Positions 43,744 to 55,626 of a DNA stretch of 64,000 nt are shown here, in pieces. Source of the stretch: Tellurirhabdus rosea (GTDB lineage: Bacteria > Bacteroidota > Bacteroidia > Cytophagales > Spirosomataceae); the NCBI RefSeq assembly GCF_026278345.1, contig NZ_CP111085.1, positions 1,686,001-1,750,000 of the forward strand, read 5' to 3'. Position numbers and translations under genes: made by a program. Under the pieces are notes generated by a model. It made no database searches. It had not been told where the DNA came from and worked only from the letters and a program-made list of their open reading frames with translations. The number at the start of each line of letters is the position of its first letter. Within the stretch, counting starts at the first letter, position 1.

Positions 43744-43792
43744 ACCTGCGGGGCTCCGCCAATAAGCTTATTGGCGGAGCCCCGCAGGTTTA
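43741..43792. terminator. Perfect 52-bp palindrome between convergent genes
   Basis: Positions 43741-43766 and 43767-43792 are exact reverse complements with no spacer, centred on AATAAGCTTATT. It starts at the stop codon of the Calx-beta-like gene and ends 16 nt before the metH stop. A bidirectional terminator or processing hairpin is likely. Confidence 0.75.
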
Positions 43793-43807
43793 TACGTATT
43801 CAGCCCC

Positions 43808-47584
<3,777 letters not shown>

Positions 47585-47689
47585 GTGCAAAACAGTTCTA
47601 ATCCTGTGATACAGGACAAATAATGTGCCCGAAAATTTTCTAAAAAACGGTCGTGGGGCTTATCGTAGAAAGGCGAAAAAGGAGCTTTC

Positions 47690-47858
47690 TCTTATCTCTC
47701 CCCGGTCGGGGTGGAACGTGGCACCGTTTTCTTTTAATGAACAATGAAAAATGAATAATGAAGCAGGTGGCTCATTAGTCATTCATTTTTCATTCTACAT
47801 TAAAAAAAGGGTTGCCAAGACATCATCGGGTCCAGTCCCTCCGTCTTTCTTGATAAGC
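47690..47858 (-). promoter_or_regulatory. SAM-I (S-box) riboswitch with an expanded P3 loop, upstream of metH
   Basis: Read on the minus strand, the 5' half has CTTATCAAGAAAGACGGAGG, then ACCCGATGATG and GGCAACCC (47809-47816). The 3' half has GGTGCCACGTTCCACCCC (ending near 47708), GACC, GGGGAGAGATAAG. P1 is CTTATC (47852-47857) with GATAAG (47691-47696); P3 is GGCAACC with GGTGCC (47720-47725). The P3 loop is enlarged to about 83 nt by a word-repeat hairpin (47736-47801). Downstream, a second GATAAGC (47658-47664) and AAAACGGT/ACCGTTTT pairing before a T run (47644-47651) could form the switch. Confidence 0.88.
47736..47801. repeat. AATGAAAAATGAAT inverted repeat inserted in the riboswitch P3 loop
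   Basis: The left arm 47736-47762 and right arm 47781-47801 share the word AATGAAAAATGAAT in opposite orientation. The element has the layout of the other word-tandem hairpins and lies wholly between the two P3 strands of the SAM aptamer. Confidence 0.75.
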
Positions 47859-47864
47859 ATCAGG

Positions 47865-47896
47865 CAAAAATACAAAAGGAAGTGAGGGAAAACAAG
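47865..47896 (-). promoter_or_regulatory. Promoter of the metH riboswitch transcript
   Basis: On the minus strand, CTTG (47893-47896), a 20-nt spacer and TATTTTTG (47865-47872). It has one mismatch to TTTG-N19-21-TAnnTTTG. The predicted transcript start falls just before the first aptamer base. Confidence 0.65.
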
Positions 47897-47899
47897 TGG

Positions 47900-48290
47900 G
47901 AAACGAGGGGCGAAAGGCAGGTTGAATTTTGAGTGGTGGAAATCGGAATGATTGATGGGTTGAATGATTGATAGGTTGACGGGCGGGCCGCCGTTGCGGT
48001 TAAATTTTGAATGGTTGAATTTTAAATGATGGATGGGCAGAGTCGGCGGCGAATGAATTTTGAATGATGGATGGGCGGGCCGCCGTTGACGGAACGAGGA
48101 GAACATGAACGAGGACCGTGACCCAGGGCAAACGTGAAAGGAAACATAAATGAGGGCAACGTGACTTAGGGCAAATGTGAACGAAGGAACTCGTGAACAA
48201 AGGGAAACGTGAACGAGGGAAACGTGACCCAAAGCAAACGTAAACGAAGGGAAACGTGAACGAGGCGTAAGAGTAGACCGGGCGTAGCCT
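47900..48290. repeat. Degenerate word-repeat region upstream of the metH promoter
   Basis: About 390 nt without a credible gene. GGGCGGGCCGCCGTTG occurs at 47981-47996 and 48073-48088. GAATTTTRAATGATGGATGGG occurs at 48017 and 48055 (one mismatch). From about 48108 to 48270 there is a degenerate tandem of GAAACGTGAACGAGGG words. Open frames here have low-complexity products and are rejected. Confidence 0.65.
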
Positions 48291-48292
48291 TT

Positions 48293-48447
48293 CCGTCGCG
48301 TAGCGACCCAACCGTAACGGGTTGGGTCGCTACGCGACGGATACACGTGTTTGACGTGAAAGGGCTACAAATATTGGGTCGCTACGCGACAAGTGCGCGG
48401 GCCGGGATTCGGCTACTACAACCGTCAAATCGCTACGCGACGGATAC
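48293..48447. repeat. GTCGCTACGCGAC inverted and direct repeats
   Basis: A perfect 21-bp inverted repeat (48293-48313 and 48320-48340, 6-nt loop) contains GTCGCGTAGCGACCCAACC. Further single copies of TCGCTACGCGAC occur at 48374-48390 and 48430-48447, two of them followed by GGATAC. Confidence 0.7.
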
Positions 48448-48555
48448 GAGGGCCGGGAAGACTGGTAGGCTGCAAAGGTTGGGGCGCGTTGCGATTCATG
48501 CTAAATCACAGCCGGATTAAGCCTTCCCCTTTTTTCCTTCTGCCCTTTTCTCGCC

Positions 48556-49698
48556 TCACTCCTTCGCCAGTTGCCCGTCGCCCGCCATCATCTTGTGCAG
48601 CGCCAGACCAACGCGCTGGTTGACGACGGGGCTGGCGTGGGCGTCGTTGCGGCCGACGATCCGGTCTTTGGGTTCGATGTCGCCGATGTGTTCGCTAACC
48701 TGCAGCACCGGAATCTGCTGCTCCCGGAAAAAGGCTTCGACGGGCCGGGTGTAAGCTTTGGTCAGTTCGAAATTGTGCGAAAACGGAAACAGAACGACGT
48801 ACATCTTGGCGTTGTGGCGGCGGCTGTAATCCACAAACTGCTTCAGGTCCCGCAGGTGCGTATTCAGAATGGTGGTGTCGGTGTACACCCGTTTGGCGTA
48901 TTCCTGATAAGGCGCAAAATCGCCGTGCGGGAGCTGGTAATACACGTAATTGAGGAAATAAGAACGGGCAAAAAGCGTCCGGAACGGACCCGGCAGGTCC
49001 GAAAAAGGCTGGAAACCCTGCGGCACCACGCCTTTTTCGCTGGCCGCTTTTTCAATATCATTCGGGAAGTATTCCAGAATGAGGATGTCGGGCTTTACGC
49101 TGTATTTTTCCAGGCGCTGGTACTCGTCCCGGGTGTCGGAGCCGGACACGCCGAGGTTGTAGACTTCATAATTCGCCCCCAGCTTTTCGGCCAGAATGTT
49201 GCCGAACCGCTCCTCGACCCGCTTCAGGCCGTGCCCGGCCGCAAACGAATCCCCGACGAGCAGCACCTTTTGTTTGTTGAGCGAATCGGTATGTTCTTCG
49301 TCGCGGTAGCCTTTGGCGTTGACCGGCCACCAGTAGCGTTCGAACCAGACTTTGGAGGCCAGCGTCGTATTGCCTTCGTGGCTCTGGGCCACAAACATAA
49401 AAGCAATTTCGAGCACCACGCCCAGTATCAGCAGCAGCACGCCCAGCGTCAGGGCATTTCCGAGCCAGCGGGGCGCCTTTTCGTTCTTGACAATGCCGTA
49501 ATAATAAATCCGCAGCCCTTCGATCATCCAGAGCAGCAGCAGGCAGCCTTTGGCGAGCCGGATGTACACATTGTCGATGATGCCGCTGTAGGGATACATG
49601 AAGGAAATCTTCAGCTGGTCGGGGAAGAATAGAAACGCGGTGAGGACGCCCAGCAGAAGAAGGCGAAACAGACTACTGACTAACTTGGACAGATTCAT
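48556..49698 (-). CDS. Membrane-anchored SGNH/GDSL hydrolase-like protein
   Basis: A 380-residue protein with three N-terminal hydrophobic helices (about 8-25, 45-62 and 82-105), followed by an extracytoplasmic SGNH domain. The catalytic serine is in LLVGDSFAAGHGL, block II Gly in NLGVSGSDTRDE, block III Asn in LILEYFPNDIEKA, and the Asp-His pair in RNDAHASP near the C-terminus. Such proteins often remove or transfer acetyl groups on surface polymers. It sits at the edge of the polysaccharide locus and is divergent from ppx. Confidence 0.83.
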   Translation of the reverse strand: MNLSKLVSSLFRLLLLGVLTAFLFFPDQLKISFMYPYSGIIDNVYIRLAKGCLLLLWMIEGLRIYYYGIVKNEKAPRWLGNALTLGVLLLILGVVLEIAFMFVAQSHEGNTTLASKVWFERYWWPVNAKGYRDEEHTDSLNKQKVLLVGDSFAAGHGLKRVEERFGNILAEKLGANYEVYNLGVSGSDTRDEYQRLEKYSVKPDILILEYFPNDIEKAASEKGVVPQGFQPFSDLPGPFRTLFARSYFLNYVYYQLPHGDFAPYQEYAKRVYTDTTILNTHLRDLKQFVDYSRRHNAKMYVVLFPFSHNFELTKAYTRPVEAFFREQQIPVLQVSEHIGDIEPKDRIVGRNDAHASPVVNQRVGLALHKMMAGDGQLAKE

Positions 49699-49862
49699 TG
49701 GGCGACAGGTAAAAGTACGAGATGTGGTTCAGGATTACCCGCGAATAATACTCAGGTTTTTCGTTGAAACCAACTGATGGTGAAGCGCCAACCCGCTTTT
49801 TATTCACCGAAAGCCCGCTTTAAATACTATTGAGGCGGACCGCCGACATTGGCAAAAAGGTT

Positions 49863-49870
49863 TATATTTG
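49863..49870 (+). promoter_or_regulatory. Bacteroidota -7 element (TATATTTG) for the Ppx/GppA gene
   Basis: An exact TAnnTTTG match, 33 nt before the TTG start at 49904; it favours that start over the TTG at 49868. Confidence 0.5.
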
Positions 49871-49903
49871 GCCGTTTGTTTATCACCCCGTCCTGCATCT
49901 ACC

Positions 49904-50791
49904 TTGAAATTAGCTGCTATCGACATCGGCTCCAACGCCGCCCGCTTACAGATTTCCACCGTCCTGCACGTGGACGACATCATCAGCTTCAAGAAGGTTG
50001 AGTACGTCCGCTTTCCCCTCCGGCTGGGTCACGACGTCTTTACCTTCGGCGAGCTTACGCCCGAGAGCGAAGCCCGCACCACCAAGCTGATGCAGGTCTA
50101 CAAACTGCTGATGGAACTGCACGAAGTGGAGGATTACATGGCCTGCGCCACCTCCGCCATGCGCGAATGCCGGAACGGACCCCAGGTCGCCGAGCGCATC
50201 CGGCAAAGTACGGGCATCGACATTCACATCATCGACGGGCAGAAAGAAGCCGAACTGATCAACAACGTGGTGGTGCAGGCGCTGGACAACCGGCAGTCGC
50301 TGCACATCGACGTGGGCGGGGGCAGCACCGAACTGAACCTGTACGTCAACCGCCAGAAAGTCAATTCCAAATCGTTCAAGATCGGCTCGGTCCGGCTGCT
50401 GGAAGGCAAGGAAACCAAGGGCGCCTGGGGGAAAATTCAGCAGTGGATCGAGGAAAACATTGACCGTTCGCAGAAAGTGACGGCCGTCGGAACGGGGGGC
50501 AACATCAACAAAATCTTCAACCTGGTCCCCAAACTGGGCGACAACTCGACCACGCTGGACGAAATCGAGCGCATGAAAAACTACATCGCCGGATTCAGCT
50601 TCGAGGACCGCATCAACAAGCTTCGCCTCAACGCCGACCGCGCCGATGTGATCGTGCCCGCCGCAGAGATTTATATTTCGGTGATGAAATGGGCCGGCGC
50701 CGAAAGCATCGTGGTCCCGGACCTGGGCCTCAAAGACGGAATTATCCAGCTCGTGTATTCCCGCCTTTCGAAAAAAGCAAAGAAAAAATAG
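49904..50791 (+). CDS. Ppx/GppA-family phosphatase
   Basis: An exopolyphosphatase/guanosine pentaphosphate phosphatase-like protein with the actin-like ATPase fold. Motifs: LAAIDIGSNAARLQIS (phosphate 1), TSAMRECRNGPQVAERI, IIDGQKEAELI, and LHIDVGGGSTELNLY (phosphate 2). It has 295 residues from the TTG at 49904, which gives M-K-L-A-A-I-D-I-G-S-N. A frame open to 49868 would start inside the promoter element. It may act in polyphosphate or (p)ppGpp metabolism. A hairpin follows at 50791-50826. Confidence 0.9.
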   Translation: MKLAAIDIGSNAARLQISTVLHVDDIISFKKVEYVRFPLRLGHDVFTFGELTPESEARTTKLMQVYKLLMELHEVEDYMACATSAMRECRNGPQVAERIRQSTGIDIHIIDGQKEAELINNVVVQALDNRQSLHIDVGGGSTELNLYVNRQKVNSKSFKIGSVRLLEGKETKGAWGKIQQWIEENIDRSQKVTAVGTGGNINKIFNLVPKLGDNSTTLDEIERMKNYIAGFSFEDRINKLRLNADRADVIVPAAEIYISVMKWAGAESIVVPDLGLKDGIIQLVYSRLSKKAKKK

Positions 50792-50826
50792 CCGGACAGA
50801 CGACCCGCCTGGGTGCGTCTTCCGGC
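50791..50826 (+). terminator. Hairpin after the Ppx/GppA gene
   Basis: GCCGGA pairs with TCCGGC, with AGACG/CGTCT stacked inside and a bulged C. A CT-rich stretch rather than a T run follows, so termination strength is uncertain. Confidence 0.45.
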
Positions 50827-50942
50827 CTTCTTCAGACAGAGAAAAATGGCAGAACAAACAGGTGTTTTGCGTCTTTAAGACGGATGTTCTGCTTTTGCGT
50901 CACAATTAATTACCGCGTTAAAAAATTAAGACGCCGCTGGCT

Positions 50943-51875
50943 TTGAGCTCTTCTTTTCTGCTTTATCAGCCCAATCCGGAAGCCGCACAGATTCCGGATT
51001 TTTTCAGCCAGCCGTACTTGTTTGGCCAAGCCAGTCACCTGTTGCAGCAGACAGACCTCCCGCTCCACTATTTCGGGCTGATCGATAGAGCCAGCGGGCT
51101 GTCGGTAGCCCGGTGCGGCCTGTTCGAAAAAGAAGGGCTGCTGTTCAGTCCGGGAGCGGCTTCGTTCGGGACCATTGAATTTGCCGACGCGCTTTCCGAC
51201 CGGGACCTGCACGATTTTCTGGAATTTGTGCTGCAAACGGCCCGGCAGATTCCCGTCCGGCGCATCCGGCTCACCAATCCGCCCGCCTGTTACGGCCCCG
51301 CGTTTCTGAAGCGACTGGAGACGATGCTGGAAGACAACGGTTTTCGGGTGCTGGCGCAAACGCCCACCCACCACCTGCCCGTTTCGGACGCGCCGTTTGT
51401 GAGTCGGCTCCATTCGTTTGAGCGCCATAAACTTCGAAAAAGCAGGCGGGACGGCTTTCGGAGTGAGATCTGGCAGACGCCGGATGTCGGGCAACTGTTT
51501 GCCTTTATCCGGGCGGCGCGGCTTCGTAAAAATTACCGGATGACGATTACCGCCGTTCAGCTAGGCCATCTGCTGAGCCGTTTTCCGGGCGAGACCACGG
51601 TGTTTGCCGTCTGGCGGGACGACCGACTGGCGGCGGCTTCCATCGGCATCCGGGTTTCGGACGAGGTGTTGTATCACTTTCAGGGAGCCGACCACGCCGA
51701 TTTTCTGTCCTACAGCCCCACGGTGCAGTTGGTGGAGTCGCTGTACGAATACTGCCAGCAGCAGCGCATCCCGGTCCTCGACCTGGGAACTTCGGTCAGC
51801 GACGGCGTCACGCTTTTCAAAAAACGGCTCGGAGCAGTCGAAGGCAAGAAACGAACCTTTTTAAAAGAGTTATGA
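50943..51875 (+). CDS. GNAT/FemAB-like acyltransferase-fold protein
   Basis: A 310-residue protein in two halves. The C-terminal half resembles the FemAB-like GNAT domain: SRLHSFERHKLRKSRRDGF, LRKNYRMTITAVQLGHLLSRF, TTVFAVWRDDRLAAASIGIRV, YHFQGADHADFLSYSPTVQL and ILDLGTSVSDGVTLFKKRLG. There is no signal peptide. The start is TTG at 50943; no ATG is available before the conserved part. It lies next to the polysaccharide locus, so aminoacyl or acyl transfer to a glycan precursor is possible. Confidence 0.65.
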   Translation: MSSSFLLYQPNPEAAQIPDFFSQPYLFGQASHLLQQTDLPLHYFGLIDRASGLSVARCGLFEKEGLLFSPGAASFGTIEFADALSDRDLHDFLEFVLQTARQIPVRRIRLTNPPACYGPAFLKRLETMLEDNGFRVLAQTPTHHLPVSDAPFVSRLHSFERHKLRKSRRDGFRSEIWQTPDVGQLFAFIRAARLRKNYRMTITAVQLGHLLSRFPGETTVFAVWRDDRLAAASIGIRVSDEVLYHFQGADHADFLSYSPTVQLVESLYEYCQQQRIPVLDLGTSVSDGVTLFKKRLGAVEGKKRTFLKEL

Positions 51876-51877
51876 AA

Positions 51878-51954
51878 AGAGTTATGAGTTAAGAGTTATG
51901 AATTATGAGTTAAAAGGGGCGAAGCAACTCATAACTCTTAACTCTTAACTCTTA
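51878..51954. repeat. Intergenic inverted repeat with GAGTTATGA-word arms
   Basis: The left arm 51878-51911 and right arm 51926-51954 are runs of GAGTTATGA/GTTAAGA words and their complements. The loop contains GGGGCGAAGC. It joins the 3' ends of two convergent genes and reaches the flippase stop codon. Confidence 0.8.
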
Positions 51955-53448
51955 ATTTAAAAAGGTCTTCCGGGCTGCTGTGGCCACGTGGTTGATGTCT
52001 TCTGATACCCGCAGCGCGAGAATCAGGCCGGCAAACAGGCCGGTCAGCACGGCCGACCGGAACGCGATGCTCAGCAGCGTTTGCAGTTGTCCACCGCGCC
52101 ACTCGGGCAGCAGGAAGGAAACCGCATACACCAGCGCCAGCGCCAGAATAGCCTTCAGAACGGAGGTAGTAAACGGAACCATGCGGAAGAATCGCCAAAC
52201 CAGCGCCGATTTGCTGAGGGCATAAAGCAGGGTCGTCAGCGCCGTTGCGATGGCCGCGCCATTGTAGCCGAACAGCGGAATAAAATAGGCGTTGGCCCCG
52301 ATGGCTACCCCCGCCATCGCAATCACCAGAAAGGTCACGTAGCGGTAGTGTTTCGAGTAGGTAATCATTTCCCCGTTCAGGCCCAGCGCCATATCGAATA
52401 GCTTGGACAACGAAATGAGCAGGACCACCCACTTCCCCTGGCTATACAAGTCCGCTTTGGGCAGAATACTGAGGATGCCGTCGATATTGGTCCAGACCAG
52501 CAAAAAGGCCAATCCGCCGACGATAAGCTGATTCAGGGATGATTTCTGGTACAGCTCCAGCACGTGCGGGCGGTTATCTTCCCGAATCGAATTCGCCAAT
52601 AGCGGCGTCGAAATCTGCGTGATGGCCTTGCGGGGGATTTCGATAATTCCGGCGATGTAGGTGGCGATGATGAAAATCGCCGTTTCGGTCAGCCCCTCGC
52701 CGTGCGAAAGCATGGTCCGGTCGATGAGCATCACCAGATTGATTCCGACGCCTCCCATCACGATAAAAAGGCCGTAATAGGTCATTTGCCGGAAAAGCCC
52801 GCCCTTCAGACGGTTGAAATCGAAGCGCAGGGAGAACCGGCCGAGCTGCGCAATGTACACCAGCAGGACCAGCACGGCCGATCCGTACGACGCGACAATG
52901 AGGTAGATGAGCCAGTCGAAATTGTACCAGCCGAAACCAAACAGCAACACCAGCAGCACGTTGGTCAGCTTCAGGTACACTTCCCGGATGAAGGTCGGAA
53001 TGGCAATCCGGGCGTTGTTGCGGCAGTACGATTCCAGCACGACGATGTAAATCCAGAAAACCGTTAGGGGCACCACCAGCGCGTGGTACTGAATGAGCTG
53101 GGGTGACTGCTCGGCGAAATAATTCTGAATCTGCCCTTCAAACAGAAAATAAGCCGCCGTAAAAAGCGCAATGCCGATCAGCGGAAACGACAGCAGAAAG
53201 CCCAGAAATCCGTCGTGCCGGTTCTGATCGTTCCGGAAATAGCCAAAGAAACGGTCGCCGATGAAGGGCGTGCCGAGGTGGGCGAAGGCCGCAAAGACCA
53301 GACTGTTTTCGAGCAGCAGCCGCGAAATGGCCAGTTGGTCCGCCGACAGTAACTCCGGCGAAACCAGCAATTGATTGACGATGCCAATGCCTACCCCGAT
53401 GTAGGAACCGAGACTGGCTTTCAGGCTTTGGCGGATGATAATTCCCAT
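51952..53448 (-). CDS. Polysaccharide (O-unit) flippase, Wzx/MATE-like
   Basis: A 498-residue protein with about 12-14 membrane helices that would flip lipid-linked repeat units across the inner membrane. The N-terminus GIIIRQSLKASLGSYIGVGIGIVNQ is typical of polysaccharide biosynthesis proteins, with GVGINLVMLIDRTMLSHGEG in the middle and LFGYNGAAIATALTTLLYAL near 410. It starts directly after the stop of the upstream methyltransferase, so the two are coupled. Its substrate should be the glycan made by this locus. Confidence 0.88.
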   Translation of the reverse strand: MGIIIRQSLKASLGSYIGVGIGIVNQLLVSPELLSADQLAISRLLLENSLVFAAFAHLGTPFIGDRFFGYFRNDQNRHDGFLGFLLSFPLIGIALFTAAYFLFEGQIQNYFAEQSPQLIQYHALVVPLTVFWIYIVVLESYCRNNARIAIPTFIREVYLKLTNVLLVLLFGFGWYNFDWLIYLIVASYGSAVLVLLVYIAQLGRFSLRFDFNRLKGGLFRQMTYYGLFIVMGGVGINLVMLIDRTMLSHGEGLTETAIFIIATYIAGIIEIPRKAITQISTPLLANSIREDNRPHVLELYQKSSLNQLIVGGLAFLLVWTNIDGILSILPKADLYSQGKWVVLLISLSKLFDMALGLNGEMITYSKHYRYVTFLVIAMAGVAIGANAYFIPLFGYNGAAIATALTTLLYALSKSALVWRFFRMVPFTTSVLKAILALALVYAVSFLLPEWRGGQLQTLLSIAFRSAVLTGLFAGLILALRVSEDINHVATAARKTFLN

Positions 53449-54342
53449 TTACTTCCGGTAAATCGCCACCACCGTGGCACCGTCGGTAAAGACGGGCAGG
53501 CGTTTGGCTATAAAACGAGTTGTTTTGTACAAGAATGTGGCGCCGGCGCTTTTTCCGAGCGTTTTTTCGAGCCAGAGCCGGTAGGCAATGCTTTTGTGCA
53601 CCGCCGATGCCGCCTCAACTTCGATGGCCTCCACGGTCAGCTTCATCACGCGGGCGGCGTAGCGCAGGGCTTCGGGATGCCAGAGCAGCATGTGGTGCGG
53701 CGGCAGATTGAGGGTGTGGTACGGGTCTTCGCGGAAATAATACGAATCGTTGTTGGGCACCCCAATCGCCAGCAGGCCGCCCGGTTTCAGGCACGCCAGC
53801 GCCTGCCGGAAAAATTCGCCTACCTCGTTGACGTGCTCAAAAACCTGAAACGCACAAACGACATCGTACTGTTCGCCCCCTTCGAGCGCGTGCTGCTGGA
53901 GGGGTTGGTTGCGGATGGTCACGCCGAGTTTTTCGCCCGCCCGGATGGCTTCGTCGTTCAGTTCCAGCCCGAGGCCGGTGGCTCCTTTTTCGGCCAGCCG
54001 TTTCAGAAAATAGCCGTTGCCGCAGCCGATTTCCAGCACCCGGTCGCCCGCTTTCAGCCGTTGAAACACCCGTTCGTGCTCCCATTTCCACGGGTTGTAG
54101 TAGCCGCCGTACTTCTGCGACAGTTCGGCGTAGAAGGCCCCGTCGCCCGCCAGCGAAAACGGGTAGTAAAAACGCAGTTTCGTCTGGTTGCATTCGTACA
54201 CGGGCAGGCCGGTCAGGCCGGTAAAATAGGCGCTCACGTCCATGCCCAGTTCGGTCTGATACCGGCGGAGGACCTCGGCAACATCGAGCGTTTTAACCAG
54301 TTGTACGTCGGTGGACGCTGTTAATGGGGAGCGAACGGTCAT
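53449..54342 (-). CDS. Class I SAM-dependent methyltransferase
   Basis: A 297-residue methyltransferase. The SAM-binding motif I is DRVLEIGCGNGYFLKRLAEKG, followed by GLGLELNDEAI, YDVVCAFQVFEHVNEVGEF and LKPGGLLAIGVPNND. The N-terminal part (ISAYFTGLTGLPVYECN-like start region) carries the sugar or lipid specificity, which is not known. It lies immediately upstream of the flippase gene. The 170 nt before it hold two tandem GACGATAGACAAG words (54393-54419) and no promoter match. Confidence 0.86.
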   Translation of the reverse strand: MTVRSPLTASTDVQLVKTLDVAEVLRRYQTELGMDVSAYFTGLTGLPVYECNQTKLRFYYPFSLAGDGAFYAELSQKYGGYYNPWKWEHERVFQRLKAGDRVLEIGCGNGYFLKRLAEKGATGLGLELNDEAIRAGEKLGVTIRNQPLQQHALEGGEQYDVVCAFQVFEHVNEVGEFFRQALACLKPGGLLAIGVPNNDSYYFREDPYHTLNLPPHHMLLWHPEALRYAARVMKLTVEAIEVEAASAVHKSIAYRLWLEKTLGKSAGATFLYKTTRFIAKRLPVFTDGATVVAIYRK

Positions 54343-54392
54343 TTACGTGGGTATTTTGACAAAAGAGAAAAGATGCGAGAGAAAAGACAAGA

Positions 54393-54419
54393 GACGATAG
54401 ACAAGGGACGATAGACAAG
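54393..54419. repeat. Tandem GACGATAGACAAG words
   Basis: Two exact 13-nt copies, 14 nt apart, inside a purine-rich stretch of related GAGACAAG words (about 54361-54450). No complementary arm is present, so this may be half of a hairpin element. Confidence 0.55.
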
Positions 54420-54513
54420 AGACCCGGGACAAAAGGTCAGGGACTGGAGACTAGGGTATCGTCGTTTGGTATCTGCTTTTAATCTTTTGAGAGCGTCTTC
54501 CAACAAAATTAAG

Positions 54514-55626
54514 TTAAATACGGGCGGACTCTTCCAAAATGTTCCGTAATCCGGCGATGCGCGTCTGCATTTCGTACTCCCGCTCCATTTTCGCCCGACC
54601 CTGTTGCCCCAGTTTCTGGGCCAGTGCCGGGTCGCCGAGCAGTTTGACAATGTAGGCCGCCATACCGTCCACGTCGCCTTCTTCCACCAGAAAACCCGTT
54701 TCTTCGTGGTCTACGGCCTCCTTGATGCCCGCGTGGCGCGTGCTGACCACGGGCAGGCCCGCCGACGCGGCTTCCAGAACCGTGTTGGGCGTGCCCTCTG
54801 AATCGCCGTTCTCGGGGTTCACGACCGAATGCTGCACAAACAGCCGGGCCTTGCGGTGCCAGGCCGCAATTTCGTCGGCCGACAGCACCCCGGCAAACCG
54901 GACGGCGTGGCGGAGTTGCAGTTCATCGACCAGCTTCTGGCACGACTCCAGCAGTTCGCCGCTGCCGATCATCACCAGTTGGGCGTCAGGATGCGTTTCC
55001 AGCGCCTTGTCGAACGCCCGGATGGTCAGGTGCGGGGCTTTTTTGCCCGCAAACCGCCCGACGGCCAGCACAATTTTGTCGGCCCGCGCCGGTTCTGCGC
55101 CCGTAAACCGCTCCGTCTCGACGCCGTAGGGGTTCCGGTGGACCTTCGCCGGGTCGGCTCCGAGCCGCACGAGGCTGTCGGTCATGTCGCCCGATACCGA
55201 AACGAGGGCTTTCGCCGCTGCAAACAGTTTTTTGTACGGTTCGGCGTACTCCTCCAGCGTGGGCTTAAACGAGGCATCGAATCCGTGAAAGTGCACCACC
55301 AGCGGCACCCCGGCCTGCTGGCAGGCGTCCATGACCGCGCAGCCCGTCAGGCCGTATTCAGCCAGCAGTACATCCGGTTTCTGGGCGTTCAGGTAAGTCG
55401 TCAGCGCGCGGGTGTAAAAGGCCGGATAGAGCCTCGGCAGCACCCGTTTGATGCCCACCCGCAACGGCTCGGCCAGCGGCGTTTTGATGATGCTGTCGCC
55501 TTCTTTGGTCTTGTACGGCCGCCATCCGCCGGTCAGCGTCAGCGCCGGATCGAGGTATTTCAGGTGGTTGTAAATGAACGTCTCCGAATAGTTGCCCTCA
55601 TTCGGGTAGGCGATGCAGAGTTTCAT
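54514..55626 (-). CDS. Glycosyltransferase family 4 (GT-B)
   Basis: A 370-residue GT-B enzyme starting MKLCIAYPNEGNYSETFI; an ATG 30 nt earlier is less likely because this start overlaps the upstream gene by the ATGA form. The C-terminal donor domain has VLAVGRFAGKKAPHLTIRAF, VRFAGVLSADEIAAWHRKA and the EX7E motif region EGTPNTVLEAASAGLPVV. It probably adds a sugar to the repeat unit. It is translationally coupled to the upstream methyltransferase (4-nt overlap). Confidence 0.9.
   Translation of the reverse strand: MKLCIAYPNEGNYSETFIYNHLKYLDPALTLTGGWRPYKTKEGDSIIKTPLAEPLRVGIKRVLPRLYPAFYTRALTTYLNAQKPDVLLAEYGLTGCAVMDACQQAGVPLVVHFHGFDASFKPTLEEYAEPYKKLFAAAKALVSVSGDMTDSLVRLGADPAKVHRNPYGVETERFTGAEPARADKIVLAVGRFAGKKAPHLTIRAFDKALETHPDAQLVMIGSGELLESCQKLVDELQLRHAVRFAGVLSADEIAAWHRKARLFVQHSVVNPENGDSEGTPNTVLEAASAGLPVVSTRHAGIKEAVDHEETGFLVEEGDVDGMAAYIVKLLGDPALAQKLGQQGRAKMEREYEMQTRIAGLRNILEESARI

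Noticed and set aside
48108-48270. CRISPR or protein-coding repeat
   Set aside because: The 16-20 nt words are degenerate, contiguous and variable in length, so there are no spacers and no stable reading frame.
47795-48346. Open frame of 183 codons on the minus strand upstream of metH
   Set aside because: It covers the riboswitch 5' half, the metH promoter and the tandem word repeats; its product is low-complexity (repeated SRFPSFTFALGHVSLVHVS-like text) and fits no family.
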